64,000 nt of DNA from Ursus arctos. Taxonomy: Eukaryota; Chordata; Mammalia; Carnivora; Ursidae. The stretch is from contig NW_026622763.1 in assembly GCF_023065955.2 (NCBI RefSeq), forward strand, positions 84,859,299 through 84,923,298. The letters are read 5' to 3'. The notes under the pieces are model-generated. The model searched no databases and was not told the DNA's origin. It was given only the letters and a program-made list of their open reading frames with translations. The position numbers were made by a program, and so were the translations under genes. Below are positions 13,577 to 27,935 of the stretch, piece by piece (the stretch's first letter is position 1; every line of letters starts with the position of its first letter).

Positions 13577-13663
13577 TTGGGAATAGAAGGAAGACCGTAA
13601 GAGAAAGAGAGGCGGCAGGGAAATTGGAGCGGGCGTGTCTCCATCTTAAAGCCACTGCTGAGC

Positions 13664-14128
<465 letters not shown>

Positions 14129-15329
14129 TCAGTTAGTATCTATTTTCTGGACAATGTTAATCAGACAAAGGTTGTACAGGATGGTTAGCTTTTTTTTTCC
14201 AGAACAATAAAGCCAGGGATTTGTTTTCATGAATCTCCACAAAAACTATTTTGTTGATTACTTCGTTGATTATTTTTGTCATATGAAAAAAGAGTAGGTG
14301 GGCCAAAACTCTTAATGACTGAACAAGGCACCACAGGCAGAAAGCAGAGTTCCTGTGCCCTAGATTGGTCCTTTTTCCTTCTAATTGCATTTGTTTCTCC
14401 TACATAGGAGGCCACTTGTTTAAATGCTTCTGTTTTCTAAAAGTCAGTATTTTTTTGCTGTTGTTGGAAAATAAGACAATCTATCGGGGTTAAATAGCTT
14501 TTAAATGTGGAGAAATTAGAGTTTCTAAAAGGGTACTGGAAAATCAAAATGTCTATAGCTTCACTCCATGCCAAGACGAATGGATGAAGTGAAGGAATGG
14601 CGTTTTTTAGTCTGTGTGTTTTGCTGTGATGTCCATATACGTAAAATGGATTTGATTACAGATGTGTCCCAGAAAGCTTTACACATACATAGGAAAGGAA
14701 ACATCTAAAGAAAAGACTCAACTAATAAAATCTGATAGACATCTAACATGTTGCTAAATTGACTTGCATGACAATAGATATGCCTAAGAATAAAGTGTAA
14801 TTAGAACATTTCCTTCCACTGGCTAACCATAATCACAAAATAACAAACTATTGGTTTGATCATATGAAATAACTGTCTTGTAGGTTGAAAGCAGTCATAA
14901 TAGTGGCTATTTTGCATGATTCGATCTAATAAATTACTATAGAATACTGACCCGGAATTTTTTTAAGAAGTGTTAATCAATGCTGCTCTTCCTAAATTTA
15001 ATTCTACCTCTATGTCTCTAGTATAGACTACATATAGACCTACATTTACACATATAGTACGACCTCCTTGTCCTCTCTTTTAACGTATACACAGATGTGA
15101 CACTTTATTCCTAGTTTGGTGTTGGGGCAGGAAAGGGCACAAGTGTTGAGATGCCACCACTCTGGGACAAAAACTTTCTCTCCTCTACACTTAGCCTGAC
15201 AAGTAGAGAAAAATAATCTCATCGAGTCAGGGTGATTTGTTCCTGGATATAGGCCTGCTTGATATACTTAAGTAATTAGCATCATGTGCAAGTTAAAGGA
15301 TAGTAATGACTATGCCACCATCATATATA

Positions 15330-15500
15330 GGAATGACAGGAACTTATGTCATCCTCACAACAATCCTGTGAGAAAGGAAGTGCGAGCTGTATTTTTTTCA
15401 GCTTTATAAACAGAAAACAGATTAAATGATGTATGAAGGATACAACTAGTCCTGAACTAGAATTCAGATCTAAAACTCCTATTGAGTAGTCTTCTTGTTC
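15330..15500 (-). repeat. MIR SINE fragment
   Basis: Minus-sense MIR landmarks are seen on plus: catcctcacaacaatcctgtgag, then the cagctttataaacagaaaacag block and a ctgaactagaattcagatct block. Confidence 0.65.
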
Positions 15501-16680
15501 TACTGTACTCTTTTCATTATCATCCCTAAAGGAGTAGTGAGAACTTTTCACTTCATAACATGTTGGAATTGGAATGGTTTTCAAAGCAATGGTCATTTTG
15601 AGAAAAATGTATGAAAAAAAAAAAAGACTTTTAAGGGAGGCAGCATTTGATTTTCCATACCAGGTTCCTCAAACTTCTTAATTAAAAGTGTAGGAATGTC
15701 TATACTAAAATTCTCTACTCTCCGAGAAGTAAGCTGGAGTACAACAATCTTCTATAGAAACTTGTATTCAAAGACAAAATCAAGGGATGCTCAACAGTGA
15801 GTTTATAGAGGCTGGCTTGGGTTTTCTCTTAGAAGGTTCATGTTACCTCTTCTCAATGCAATCTACTTATCTCCTGATGCAAACTTGCAGCCTTGTAGTT
15901 GTAAATGGAGGAACAACTCTATGGTTGAGCGGAGACTCTTCCCAGAGAGTACTACACTTTAAGGGGGATCTGCCAAATCTTCTCGAAACCTACATTTGTG
16001 TTACTACTGGGCTACTATCCAATTCTTCCGATGCATCTAATTCTTCAGTACAGTAATGCCTTTCTCTACCTCTAGATAGATATACTTTAATAGGTTATTT
16101 ACAATATGTACTTAGGGATCCCTTAATTACATTTTATAAAATTAAATATAGCCATATATTCAAGAACATAATGGTCCCTCATACGGAGTCTTCAAATAAA
16201 GTTTACTTGACCCTGCAGACTCTGAGACACAATCATCAGTATTTAATAACAATCATCCATCTTCTCCTTTCTGTGATGCTGTTAACATTGGAAGGAAAGT
16301 GGCTTTTTTGAAATTGAAATGTCATTTGATTCGGATGTCTAACATTTCTACTACTAACTTTGTAAAGTCATCACTGAGCTTTGTAGAACTACAAGCTGAA
16401 TATTTTCAAGACATGATGGTATACATACAAGTAAACGCAGCATCAGAACTTTAATTGTTGAAATGTGTCATATAAGGAATCATAATCTCCTATAATGAAC
16501 AAGATCATCCTAATGACGTAAGATTTGAAAGAACTGACTGAAAGTTTTATTGGTAGCATCAAAATACCAATCTTTATGATCTCCACAATAAGTCCAATAA
16601 AGCCATGGTTCTAAAACCTTGGGATGTGCTACCTCACCCAAATATTCAATGAAGATATTCCAATAAAGATAAGTTTAGAT

Positions 16681-16825
16681 CAGTGCTTCTCAGGCCTCAC
16701 TGTGCATGAAAGTCACATAGGGATGTTGTTAAAATGCAGATTTCCATTCAGGTGGTGCCTGAGATTCGGATTTCTAAAAAGCCCCTGGATGGTGTAAATG
16801 CTGTGGATTTGGACAGTAGGCTACA
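16681..16825 (+). mobile_element. MER5A-like (Charlie/hAT) MITE relic
   Basis: It begins cagtgcttctcaggcctcac and contains gtgcatgaaagtcacatagg, gttgttaaaatgcagatt, ggtgcctgagattcggat and ttctaaaaagcccctgg, the landmark order of MER5A. The 3' end is eroded. Confidence 0.75.
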
Positions 16826-16865
16826 GAGAGAAGCAGCCCAGGCCTTTTTTTGGTCACAAATGTTA

Positions 16866-18041
<1,176 letters not shown>

Positions 18042-18089
18042 TCCTGACATGGGGGTGTAGGCAGGAGGAGGGCTGTGTCCAATTTCACT
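18042..18089 (-). CDS. ERBB4: ERBB4 exon 26: alternative CYT-1 micro-exon
   Basis: This 48-bp, 16-codon cassette exon is too short for automatic ORF calling. It reads SEIGHSPPPAYTPMSG in phase 0, with acceptor tattag and a near-perfect donor gtaagt. It holds two overlapping functional motifs: PPPAY, a WW-domain ligand, and YTPM, the only direct docking site in ErbB4 for the p85 subunit of PI3-kinase. Including it defines the CYT-1 isoform; skipping it gives CYT-2, which cannot directly recruit PI3-kinase and is less readily ubiquitinated by Nedd4-type ligases. The exon lies only 777 bp upstream of exon 27, but 27.4 kb downstream of exon 25. Confidence 0.96.
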
Positions 18090-18934
18090 CTAATAGGAAA
18101 GAAAAATGGAATGATGGATATAATAAGAGGTAATATGAATGAAAAGGAAAAAAAAAAAAAGAAAAGAAAAGCCACATGAATTGTATGAACCAAAGGGGAA
18201 AACATGCACAACAGTGAAGTTTGCTAAATGGTAAAATTTTACGTACTCTGACTACAAATGAGTTTTTGTTTTGAGAATATTAATTATTTTAATTCAATCT
18301 CTGAAAAGAAAAATTATATAGAAAAAGTAAAATTTTAAATGGATTAAAAATGAAGTTGACAATGAATATTTTTCGGATTAACCCTAGAAGCAAGATAAAA
18401 ATGGTAAATAATTAACTCGAGTTTTAAAGAACCATTTCCTTCCTTACATGCTATATGGCTGAAATGGCCATATACCACAGCATTTGTTCTCTCTTGTAAA
18501 AAGAAACTCATCTAGAAGGAGATAGAAGTGAATTTTAATTTTCCTTGAATAATTTTTACTACCAAGTTATATTTATTTTTCACTATTTCAGCAAAGGGTC
18601 AATTTCTTAGCCTTGCCTTTTAAAAAAATACATACGATTTTCTCCTCAGTTTGATTTTTTATAAGTTAAGAAACAGAAGAAAATCTTGGAAAATTAATTC
18701 CGTTCCAGGAAATATGCTTTGCATACATTACTTTCATGTATTTAGAATCAGTTAAAATTAGATTTCAGTTAAAAAAATAAGGCATCTGTATTCTTATAGC
18801 TTAATATTCCGTCCTATGGGCTAAATAAAAGTGGATATAAAAATATGATAAAATATTAAGGACAATATTCCTTAGGGTAAGTAGAGGGGGTTATATTAAT
18901 ATCAATACCATTTCTTAATAATATATATATTTTA

Positions 18935-19045
18935 AATATATTTCTTGAGAACCTACTATCTATGTGCCAGGCCCTTTTCTGGACACTGGAGATAATGAAT
19001 AATGCAGATAAAAACAGTTGATTTTATGAAGCTTGCATTCTCTGC
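18935..19045 (+). repeat. L2/MIR-type ancient repeat fragment
   Basis: The text cttgagaacctactatctatgtgccagg ... ctggagataatgaataatgcag ... gaagcttgcattct follows the mammal-wide consensus for a decayed L2-type block. Confidence 0.55.
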
Positions 19046-19594
19046 ATACATGCATGAAACTTGGCTAAGTATTATTTCAGGCTAGTGTTTTTATAATTTA
19101 GAGATTCATAAAACAAACTCTAAGAAGAGTATGGGTCCATAGAGATTAACTGCTTAATGTAAATTAATAGCAACCAGATAACACAATTTCCCATAATTAA
19201 CTCCTAGAGTAATCAAGGGTCCAATGTCTTGAAGATCATGACATGGAAAATTAGAGATATATTTAATATGCTAATCATAGGAGGCAGTATTGTCCAATAG
19301 ACACATTGTTTTATGATTTGTTAGATATCTGAGCCCCAGTCCCAGTTTCAAGTGATGTTGTCAATTGTGAAACATCTCAGATCCTCATTTTTATACTTGG
19401 CCTCTCACTCCTTATGTTTTAGTGAAGACAATGTAAGAAGGTGTATATAAATGAACTTTGTAAGCTCTGCACTACTATAAAAATGTAGAGGATAGATAAA
19501 ACTTAAATATTCACATCTGCTAAATCAGATTTTTAAAGTCAAGCAATCAAAATGCCAAAGCTACTCATCAAAGAGGCATTTAAAAATGCTTCCC

Positions 19595-19789
19595 AGGGCG
19601 CCTGGTTAGTTCAATAGGTTAAAGCATCTGCCTTCGGCTCAGGTCATGACCTCAGGATCCTGGGATCGAGCCCTGCACTGGACTCCCTGTTCAGCAGGAA
19701 GTCTGCTTCTCTCCCTCCCTCTACCCTTCCCCCTGCTCATGCTGTCTCTCTCAAATAAATAAAAAAAATCTTTAAAAAAATAAATAAAT
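19595..19789 (+). mobile_element. Can-SINE
   Basis: A sense copy with head agggcgcctggttag, B-box region ccttcggctcaggtcatgacc, CT-rich stretch and an AAATAAATAAA tail. It is bounded by perfect 13-bp target-site duplications AAAAATGCTTCCC at 19582-19594 and 19790-19802. Confidence 0.95.
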
Positions 19790-19999
19790 AAAAATGCTTC
19801 CCTATTCTCCACATTGCCTTCAGTATAGTATATTTTATCTTTTAGAAAGATATGAAATTAAATACATTTTCTTCATAAAATTTGAGGGGAATTTGCTGTA
19901 TAGTCCAGTGATATGTAAAATAGAGGGATGGTATGGGAAATATGACAAGTGCCTGGTGGAACTTTATCATATCATAAATCTTGGCCTTACCCTATCATT

Positions 20000-20150
20000 A
20001 AACCCCGATTATTGAGCAAGCATTTAACAAATACTTATCAAACCTCTACAATGGAAGCACAGGAACTGTGGTAGATGCTGGAGATACCATGAGACACTAG
20101 GAGAGACATGACCTCTGGCCTTTTGCAATTTACACTGAACGATCAAATAT
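20000..20150 (+). repeat. L2-type ancient repeat fragment
   Basis: The run attgagcaagcatttaacaaatactt ... gtagatgctggagataccatgaga ... gacctctggccttttgcaa has the same block order as the 18.9-kb relic, diverged. Confidence 0.5.
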
Positions 20151-22404
20151 TACCTGAGATTATTAGAAGAAAAGGTGAGAGTAAGACGAAGCTGTGGTGA
20201 ATTTATCTGAATTCTTTGATTACATATTAGAAGAAAGGTATTCCAAAATATTAGTAATTACTATTCCTTTGACCTTTTTGTCGTACTGGGTCATGTTTGA
20301 CTAGGATCACAGCTCGGGAAACAGCACAGATGGCTATGGCTGTACATTTTGCATTTTATAAAACTTGGATAAGTGATCAAAGGAGTAACTCACAAGTCAT
20401 TCTTCATCAGGAAATACTTTATTACATATACTCATTATCTGGGCTAGACCGCCTTCAATTGTAAAAACGTTGTGTTAAACATAACTGGACCTCTTGAAGA
20501 GAGGCCACGCCGTATTAGAATGCAGGCGCTGTCTCTGCTTTGACAAGTCTTTCCATCAGCAACCTGCCCAATCTGGATCTGGACACACTGCCAGATACCA
20601 TCACAGTAATAGGAGTGTCTTCATGCTTTTCCTAGTTGTCTGCATTAAAATGGAAAAAAAGAAAAGCTAGGCAAAGTCCCTTTAGCATTCATTGTTTTTA
20701 GGGTTACTGGCTGCTTTTTATTTTTCTGTTTCCATTTTTTTCCTTTGCTTTTTATTTTTTCTGTTTTCCATGATAAAAAGCACCTCATTCATTTCCCCCC
20801 GGAAGGGCAATGCAGCTACAAGGGAACATCTGTGAGGCCAATTAGCAGGGCTGGAAATGTGATATAATTGTTGTTTAAATATATTTAAATTACATGTTAA
20901 TCACTATGTCATAATTTATAGGCTTTGAAAATAACTTTTTGTACTTGAGAGCCAAGCCAGATTTTACTTGTTTTTGCTGTTTTTAGTTTGTAACAAGCTC
21001 TTCGTATTCCCCCCCCCCCCAATTCCCCACACTTGAAGAGCTGAACTTTTAATCTGGGAAAGAATGACAGCTGCAAGTAAATTGGTTGAGTAAAAATTAA
21101 GATCCCCACAGTCAGAACACGCTGGAGTGACCTTAAAGTTCTGAGCAGAACAAAGCAGTGCTCTCAGTTAAAAGGCTTTTGTTTTTTCATTGTGCCATTT
21201 TCTGCTGTCCGTCAAAGCCCAGCTTTGCAGATTTTCAGGAAGTACCGGGTGCACCTGTTCAATTAGCTGGTGAGCGGATTTACTGTCAGCAGTGCAGAGA
21301 TAGAAAGAGGTGGGTTATAAACTGGCAGGTGATAGGGAGTTTGTTGATGGTGGGGAGATTTGTAAGGGTGATGGAGAGAGTCAAGTTTAATTTTGTGGCC
21401 CTATCACTGGGATATTGTATGATTGACTTGGACTCAAATGCCAGAGGTTATAGAGAAGGCAAAGATCAGCAAATATATCAAATATAGTATTAAATGCAGT
21501 TTACATACATCATGCTCTGAAATTTACATCTCAGTTGAATGATAAAAATATGAAACTGTCTTATTACATGCACTGTATCTCTCATATTTATTGTTTTAAT
21601 TAAAATGTTATATTGTTTAATATTGCGCCTGGGAAATTTTAAATTGTTAACCAGATGGGTTTTGTCTTTTAATATTTTTCTTAAAAACACCATACAAATC
21701 TATGTTCTTAGGAAACAAAAATACATACTCGATGCCTAACTTCTATCTAAATTAAACATGCACTTAACAAGAGAGAATTTTGTTTTTTATCTTCAGATAA
21801 TTGTTCCTACCAATATTAACTACAGGATTAAAGTTTCTAGGGTCAAGAAACACTCTACATCCTTTTCACCGAAACAGAATGTATTTCTGTAAGATGTTAC
21901 TAATCCATCAGCACTAATTTATTACCCAAACACATGTCACTGTTAAGGGTTCTCAACCTCTTATCCTCCCTGGCATGTATTCTTAACACTCTGATGGGCC
22001 TTTTCACGTTTTTACAGGTCAGGTAGCAGACAGAGAAAATGTTTTTGGCATTAAGTCCAATTCCTGATGCATGGCTATACCTTATGTATTTTTTCACAAC
22101 CAAGTTCAACATACCAATGTTTCAGACACGTAGATTCAGAATCTGCATTTTTCATAAAGCAGCCAGAAGAAAGCAAACGAAGTGTGTTCATGTATGAAAC
22201 ACCAGCAAGAACTGGGAGAAACCCTACTGAATCTATGCAGCTCGCTCACACATTTGCACTCATGCACACACACATCTGTATATACAAATTACACAAAACA
22301 TCTTTTGTCTATTTATGTACGTGTTTATTTATTAATGTACTCATCCATCTACTTAGTTTGATTATGTGGAATGCTGCTTTTTGGGTCAAGAAGTACAAAC
22401 TTCC

Positions 22405-22625
22405 AGTTATAAAATAAAGTCATGGGGATGTAATGTACAGCGTGGAGAATATAGTCGATAACATTGTCTTAACTTTGTAACGTGACAGATGGTAACTACA
22501 CTTACTGTGCTGATCATTTTGCAATGTATACAAATGTTGAATCACTATATTGTACACCTGAAAATAATATATATTGTATGTCAATTATACCTCAATAAAA
22601 ATATGGATATTGTTATAGATATTAC
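22405..22625 (+). mobile_element. L1 LINE 3'-end fragment
   Basis: A 5'-truncated L1M-type 3' UTR is recognised by gtaatgtacagcgtggagaatatag, taactttgtaacgtgacagatggtaactac, gttgaatcactatattgtacacctg and the terminal ctcaataaaaat. An A/T-rich stretch follows. No ORF2 sequence is present. Confidence 0.8.
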
Positions 22626-23279
22626 AAAAAAGACATGTGTTTCTTTGATAATCAAGAAAAAAAAGCAATTGGGAACACCATGAGAAATATAAAACTACAT
22701 TCCAAATTTAAGAATCAAACAAAAAGCAAACTTAAATATGGGATGTTTCAGACTCTTTAGTGAAGAAGAAGAAACAAAAAAGAATCACACTGACGAACAA
22801 TTTAAAAAAATAGAAAAATAAAGAAACTTTAAGTTTTTACTCTCTCACACACAAAATAAATAAATTAATAATAATGCTATAAGAATAAATAAAAATATAT
22901 AAAATTATATAATAGTATTTTAAATACATCAACAAATAGTTAATAATAAGCCTCTGATTCAGTTGAAGGAATATTAACTTGGGCTCTCATTCTTTGTTCG
23001 TTCCTTTTTCATTAACCCTAGAACATCTTATCTCTCTCATATGTCTCATCTATTCTATTACTGAAAAGAATTTTTAATGAAGGGAAGCTATGAATAGTAT
23101 CAGTAAATAGGAATAGGAGTCAATTCAGAATTTACAAATTGTAAAGGGCGCCTTTTATAAACATTAATAACTCTACTTTCCTAACCTTTCTTGAAGTCCA
23201 ATTAATTATAATGTCTATTCTGTTTCATAGATAAATATATGACTACTCTTAGGCAAATTGAGAAATAGGATGCAAGACT

Positions 23280-23460
23280 AACATGTATCATGTACCTATC
23301 ATATGTCAGAGACTATCTTAGGTTTTATTTATTCTTACAACCTTTCAGGGTAGATATCATTACTAAAAATCATGACTTGAATTTTACAGATGAGAAAACT
23401 GAGGATGAGGGAAGTTAAAAGTTCCTCCCACGTACACACAGCCATTAGTGGCTCTCTGAA
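23280..23460 (-). repeat. MIR SINE
   Basis: Minus-sense MIR: tcttacaacctttcagggtagat, gaattttacagatgagaaaactgagg and the cacacagccattagtggc block appear on plus in the expected order. Confidence 0.75.
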
Positions 23461-26344
23461 TCTATTACCCTTTATCATGCAGGCCACATTAGATTTTGAC
23501 TTTAGAATTTCTTTTCTCTCTTATCTGTATGCTCTCTGCCCCTGCATAGTGCCTCAACTCTTCTCTCAAATGAATTCTCATGATTTTTTTTTCTTGTGAA
23601 AAATTAATTTCAAGAAGGACTTTGACTCACTAGCCTTAGCTATAAAATACTAATAACGTCTAACAGTATCACCTCTCCCAGTTTATTGGCATTTTATCTA
23701 ACTGCAAGGACTTGAGCTGAAAAGGAAACCATAAGTAGAATGTTAAGAGCTAATAAAGGAGATGATGGATCCATCCATAGGTAGATAGATCCAAAGATTT
23801 GGATGGCAGCACTCTTGCTTATGGATTTATTGTTCTTACTCTAGGGCTTAGTCAATAAATTCTTCTTCCTGCTTGACTAAGGGAAAGTAAACTATTTTAT
23901 CTCCAAGCAACAATTCTTATACCCTTTCTAAATATCTAATACCCTTTCTAAATAAATAGAGGATATTCCCCTTTAAAATATTCATGGCTAGATGAGTCCA
24001 TAAAATGAAGCTGAAAATTCTTCACTTTGTACCTTTCTGCTTTAAGTCTCTGCCGGTGTTATGTGAAGTTGAAGGGCATTATTAGCACAGTCAAAAAAGA
24101 AAGGGTATAAAGCAGCATGATTTTGCATTGGTGCCAACATTCCTTAGTTTCATTCAAGATAACCAATTAGAATTTTGTCACCCTTCCAGAGATTAGTAAT
24201 CACACAGAATTTATATCTTTTCATCCTGGTACATATTCTAAATGTCTTTTGTTGGTTGGTCCGTTGGTTGGTTCTTTCATATGTTTATATTTCTTTTCAG
24301 AAGTGTGTTGTGGTATTTAAACCTTTTTCGTAGTTATCACCTAGCTTCTAGTTAACACCTGCTGCTAGAAATCTAAAGAGGAGAACATCTAGGAGGTTTC
24401 TTACAGACCTCTTACTAGTTCGTTTCAGTTAGAAAAAGCATGGTTATTTCTCATAATTTTTTTTAACCTATCCTTAAGAACATTTGGTTCAATTGCAGCA
24501 TCTTTATTTAAGAGTAGAAATGAAATCACTAAGTCTTTATTATGTCTAAATTCTTGGGAAATCTAAATCTTCAAGTGAATCCTAAAATTGCCGCTACGCT
24601 TGAGTGTTTTTCATCCCAACATCACGAAGATTATTTAATGAAGACTTCTTAGTACAGGAGCAATGTCTCGAGGCCAGGAAATTCTGAAGACAGCAATTTC
24701 ATAGTTCTGGAACAAGTGTCCACCTACAGTCCTTCTACCCATAGGGTTGTTTTCTTGAACTTTTTGCCACTAAGCCATGTGAACTTTCACAAATTCCTTA
24801 ATCTGATGCGCCCTCAGTTAATTTATCTTTGAAAAGAGAAGTCAGACTATGGAACAGGCAGTGGGAAAATCACTTTTAACTGTCAAATTATTAGTACGTA
24901 AAATGAATATTCTGCCTAATGACATTATTGTAGAACTTGAAATGCTATACCTTGGCCTGGGTATAATATGCTTCCTTTTGTATTATTAATAAAGACTTAA
25001 TATCACAATTTTAGGCTTTGTGTGTGTGTGTGTCTATGCATTCATACGTACACTAAGAAAATTAATGGCTTAAGACAATAAAACAGGCTTATTTAACCCA
25101 CTCAAACTGACACTTTTTTTTTTTTTTTAACACACTGTCAGATCATTTGTGGCTTGTTTTTGTTTTGTTTTTACTGTTTTTCACCTGTGGATATCATTTA
25201 TCAACTAAATGAATCTTGTTCACTAAAACACTATGTATAAGAGTTCTATTTAGAAATACTTTTTTTTAGTGGTTGTTTGGAGTTATTTTTATTTACTTGC
25301 AAATAATAAGGCAATAGTGAAATACTGTATAGTTCAAGCTCCTCCTTAGCAATAATCCAAGCTTGGGAAATTGTATTATATATTTAAAATAGCAATAACA
25401 GTATTTAGAGCAATCTCTGTGTAAGAATGTAAAGAATATCAAAGACATAGTTGTGTCTTGAGAGATGGGAAGCAGTATGACGGGATATAGAATTGTAAAT
25501 TTTATAAATCTAATTTTGGCATGTAGATTTTATTCAGTGTCTTAAAGATAGGTGTTGACAATAAGCAAACAATTTAACATAATACAGATAAGGCTTACGG
25601 TGTTCGCAACATTTCAGTGTGGACCAGGTTGGAAATATCTTCAGTTATGCTAGTTTATGCAAAGTGTTCACCAGATAAAAAGTGAATTTGTAACAATGGT
25701 TGATTCATCCAATCACTGGTCTTTAAGCTACCAGGTGGCACAGCTGTTGCTGTAAGTAAAAAGATTTCTCACAGTCCACCTGGAATTAGGACAGCTGGTT
25801 CATGAGAGCTGATCTGAATAATGTACTGTGGATACTCGGGTACAGCTACTGACAGAGCAAACAGCACGTGGCTGTCCCATCAGCCCAGAGCAAACACCAG
25901 TTACATTTCGCAGAAACAGGATGGTATTTACAACTGATCGGAGCCAAAATGAATATCAGATTGAAGGTAGCACCCCAAGAGAAAAAAGCTCTCCCCAAGA
26001 GCTACTTGTTGACTATAGTCTAAGCACTTGTACTGTTTTCAAAAGCCCCCAAATTTGATTTTGCTGCATATAAAAAGAAGAAGGAAATAGACAAAGAATT
26101 CCTGTACCTATTTGTGAACCACTTTGGAATTTCCTAAAATAGAAAAAAATTTTAAAAAAAGCGCAATACTTCTTAGTTTCCCATTTATACTCTTTGTTGA
26201 CAAAGTCAAATTAGCCAGGACCATGGTCATAATCATTTCCTTTTACATTCAAAAATGGCTAATACTTCAGTAAGAAAAATATGAAGGAGGCAAAATATAA
26301 AATAGACTTGAAATAAGAGAATCTAACTTAAATCTGACATGGAT

Positions 26345-26440
26345 TCCAGAGATCACCCAATCACACATTTTATTCTCAGCTATGGTAACAGAGATGATTT
26401 CCTCAAGGTCACACAGCTAGTTACTAACAAGCCAAAATCA
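26345..26440 (-). repeat. MIR remnant
   Basis: Only the short ctcaaggtcacacagctagttac core and a decayed flank are recognisable. Confidence 0.4.
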
Positions 26441-26849
26441 ATAGGTGTAATTAGAAAAAATACGTTTATGGTTTATAATGGGGAGGAAAAAAATCTACTT
26501 GATGTCCTTAGAATATGTTTGCCTAAGGGGCAGCATAGTGAAACTGTAACTCAGGTGAGGTCTGATCTCAATGTTTCCTCACCAGGCTTGACTTCTTAGT
26601 TTCTGGTCCAGGTTTATTTACTCCCTGCTAACAGACTCAAAAGCACACCGATTCCTGCCCTGGTTCTATTGGAAATGTGACTACGTCTATATCCTCCTTG
26701 CAAAGAAATTGTACCATTCTGAGTCAGTAACTCACACCCTGCATTATGTTCAATTATTGATTCAAAAAAATTATTAAGAACTTATCGTGTACCCCATATG
26801 AATGATTTATCACTGTTTTCTAGTTTATTTACTTTATTAGTATGCCTTC

Positions 26850-27000
26850 TTCCATAGACTGTGAGCTTATTCAGAAGAGGACTTACTCTAATAGTTACCA
26901 TATCCGTGATGCCTAACACAGGCCAGAGACATGGACATGGCAAAATTTTCAGTAAAAGGTGTATTGGATCAAAGGATGGATGGATAGATAGAAAAGTATA
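26850..27000 (+). repeat. L2 LINE 3' end
   Basis: Decayed L2 tail landmarks in order: catagactgtgagcttattcag, tgatgcctaacacaggcc and an ending ggatggatggatag run. Confidence 0.55.
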
Positions 27001-27799
27001 TGAAACCCAAAGAGTGGCTGTATTAATGAGAATCTCAGGAACTCCAACTAGCCAGCCAGCAAGATATGTTTTAAAGGATATGATTTTAGCATTCCTGGAA
27101 TTATATATTATACACATCTTAGCCTATAGGTACTGAGGGTGAGTCTTAAATTGAAATTGAACCATAATTCAGTAATCTGAATATTATCTCTCATCTAGTA
27201 TACTCACTCTTCTTAACAATGATACTCTTTCTGGAGGGATTGTTTGAAATCTTAATTCTTATGGCAAAAAAAAAAAATGTCTTCTTATAGTGAGTAGTTC
27301 CAAATGCAACACACATTTCCCACGTAGTTCTAAATCTTCAAGATTCTATCACTAGTATGACAAAAACCTCTTGAGACATCTTTGTATTTCCTAATGCTTT
27401 GGAGGTCTAGCAAACTCAGGCTTTTGCTTTATCCCTAAAGATATAAATTGTTAAATAAGAACACTAGGAAAGACAGACTCAAGGATAAATTGCCATCAGG
27501 CAGATGGAAAATGCAGTTTTGGCTCATCAGGTCAAGCACAAATCCCTACCAGTATCCTTTTTAAGTGGCACATATCACCCACCTGGATTTCTATACCATG
27601 TGCAAAACACAGACACCAGAGGGGAAGGACCATTTTAAATTTTTCAAAAAGCATTTTTAGGATAACGATGGCTGGAAACTATAGAAAATCAAAGTTATAA
27701 ATAAATGAAATTCTAAATCAAAGTTACAGAGCGGGTGTCTCAAGAAGGGAAGAAGCTGTAGGAGGAGAGCCCTTGAAAGGGAAACCCTGCCATTCTACC

Positions 27800-27935
27800 A
27801 CTCGGCTGCCATGGGTAAGTTTTCTCCAGAGCTTAGTGTCCTCCTCTGTAAAATAAGAACAATAATGTCTGTCCTGCCTGCTTTATGAGTTTCACAAGTT
27901 TGTATTCATGTTAAACGTCTTTGAATAAAATAAGG
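27800..27935 (+). repeat. MIR SINE fragment
   Basis: The block gccatgggtaagttttctcc ... cctcctctgtaaaataag ... aacaataatgtctgtcctgcc ... tttatgag matches sense MIR. Confidence 0.6.

Larger units (their letters stand above)
5805..13663 (-). other. ERBB4: ERBB4 3' untranslated region (inferred)
   Basis: About 7.9 kb between the TAA stop and a canonical poly(A) signal is assigned to the 3' UTR. Support: human ERBB4 mRNA is known to have a 3' UTR of several kilobases, the stretch contains none of the SINE, L1 or LTR copies that crowd the introns, and it ends at an AATAAA followed on the minus strand by a T/GT-rich segment. It is AT-rich and has many internal AATAAA-like hexamers on the minus strand (for example 9574-9579 and 12121-12126), so shorter transcripts are possible. 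Small open frames inside it, such as 7187-7447, have no recognisable homology. Confidence 0.75.

Noticed and set aside
21010..21020. Poly-C run
   Set aside because: A short homopolymer only; could also be a sequencing artefact.
25828..26599. 76- and 86-codon frames considered as a cryptic exon
   Set aside because: They are on the strand opposite ERBB4, show no recognised domain, and the second one overlaps a MIR relic.
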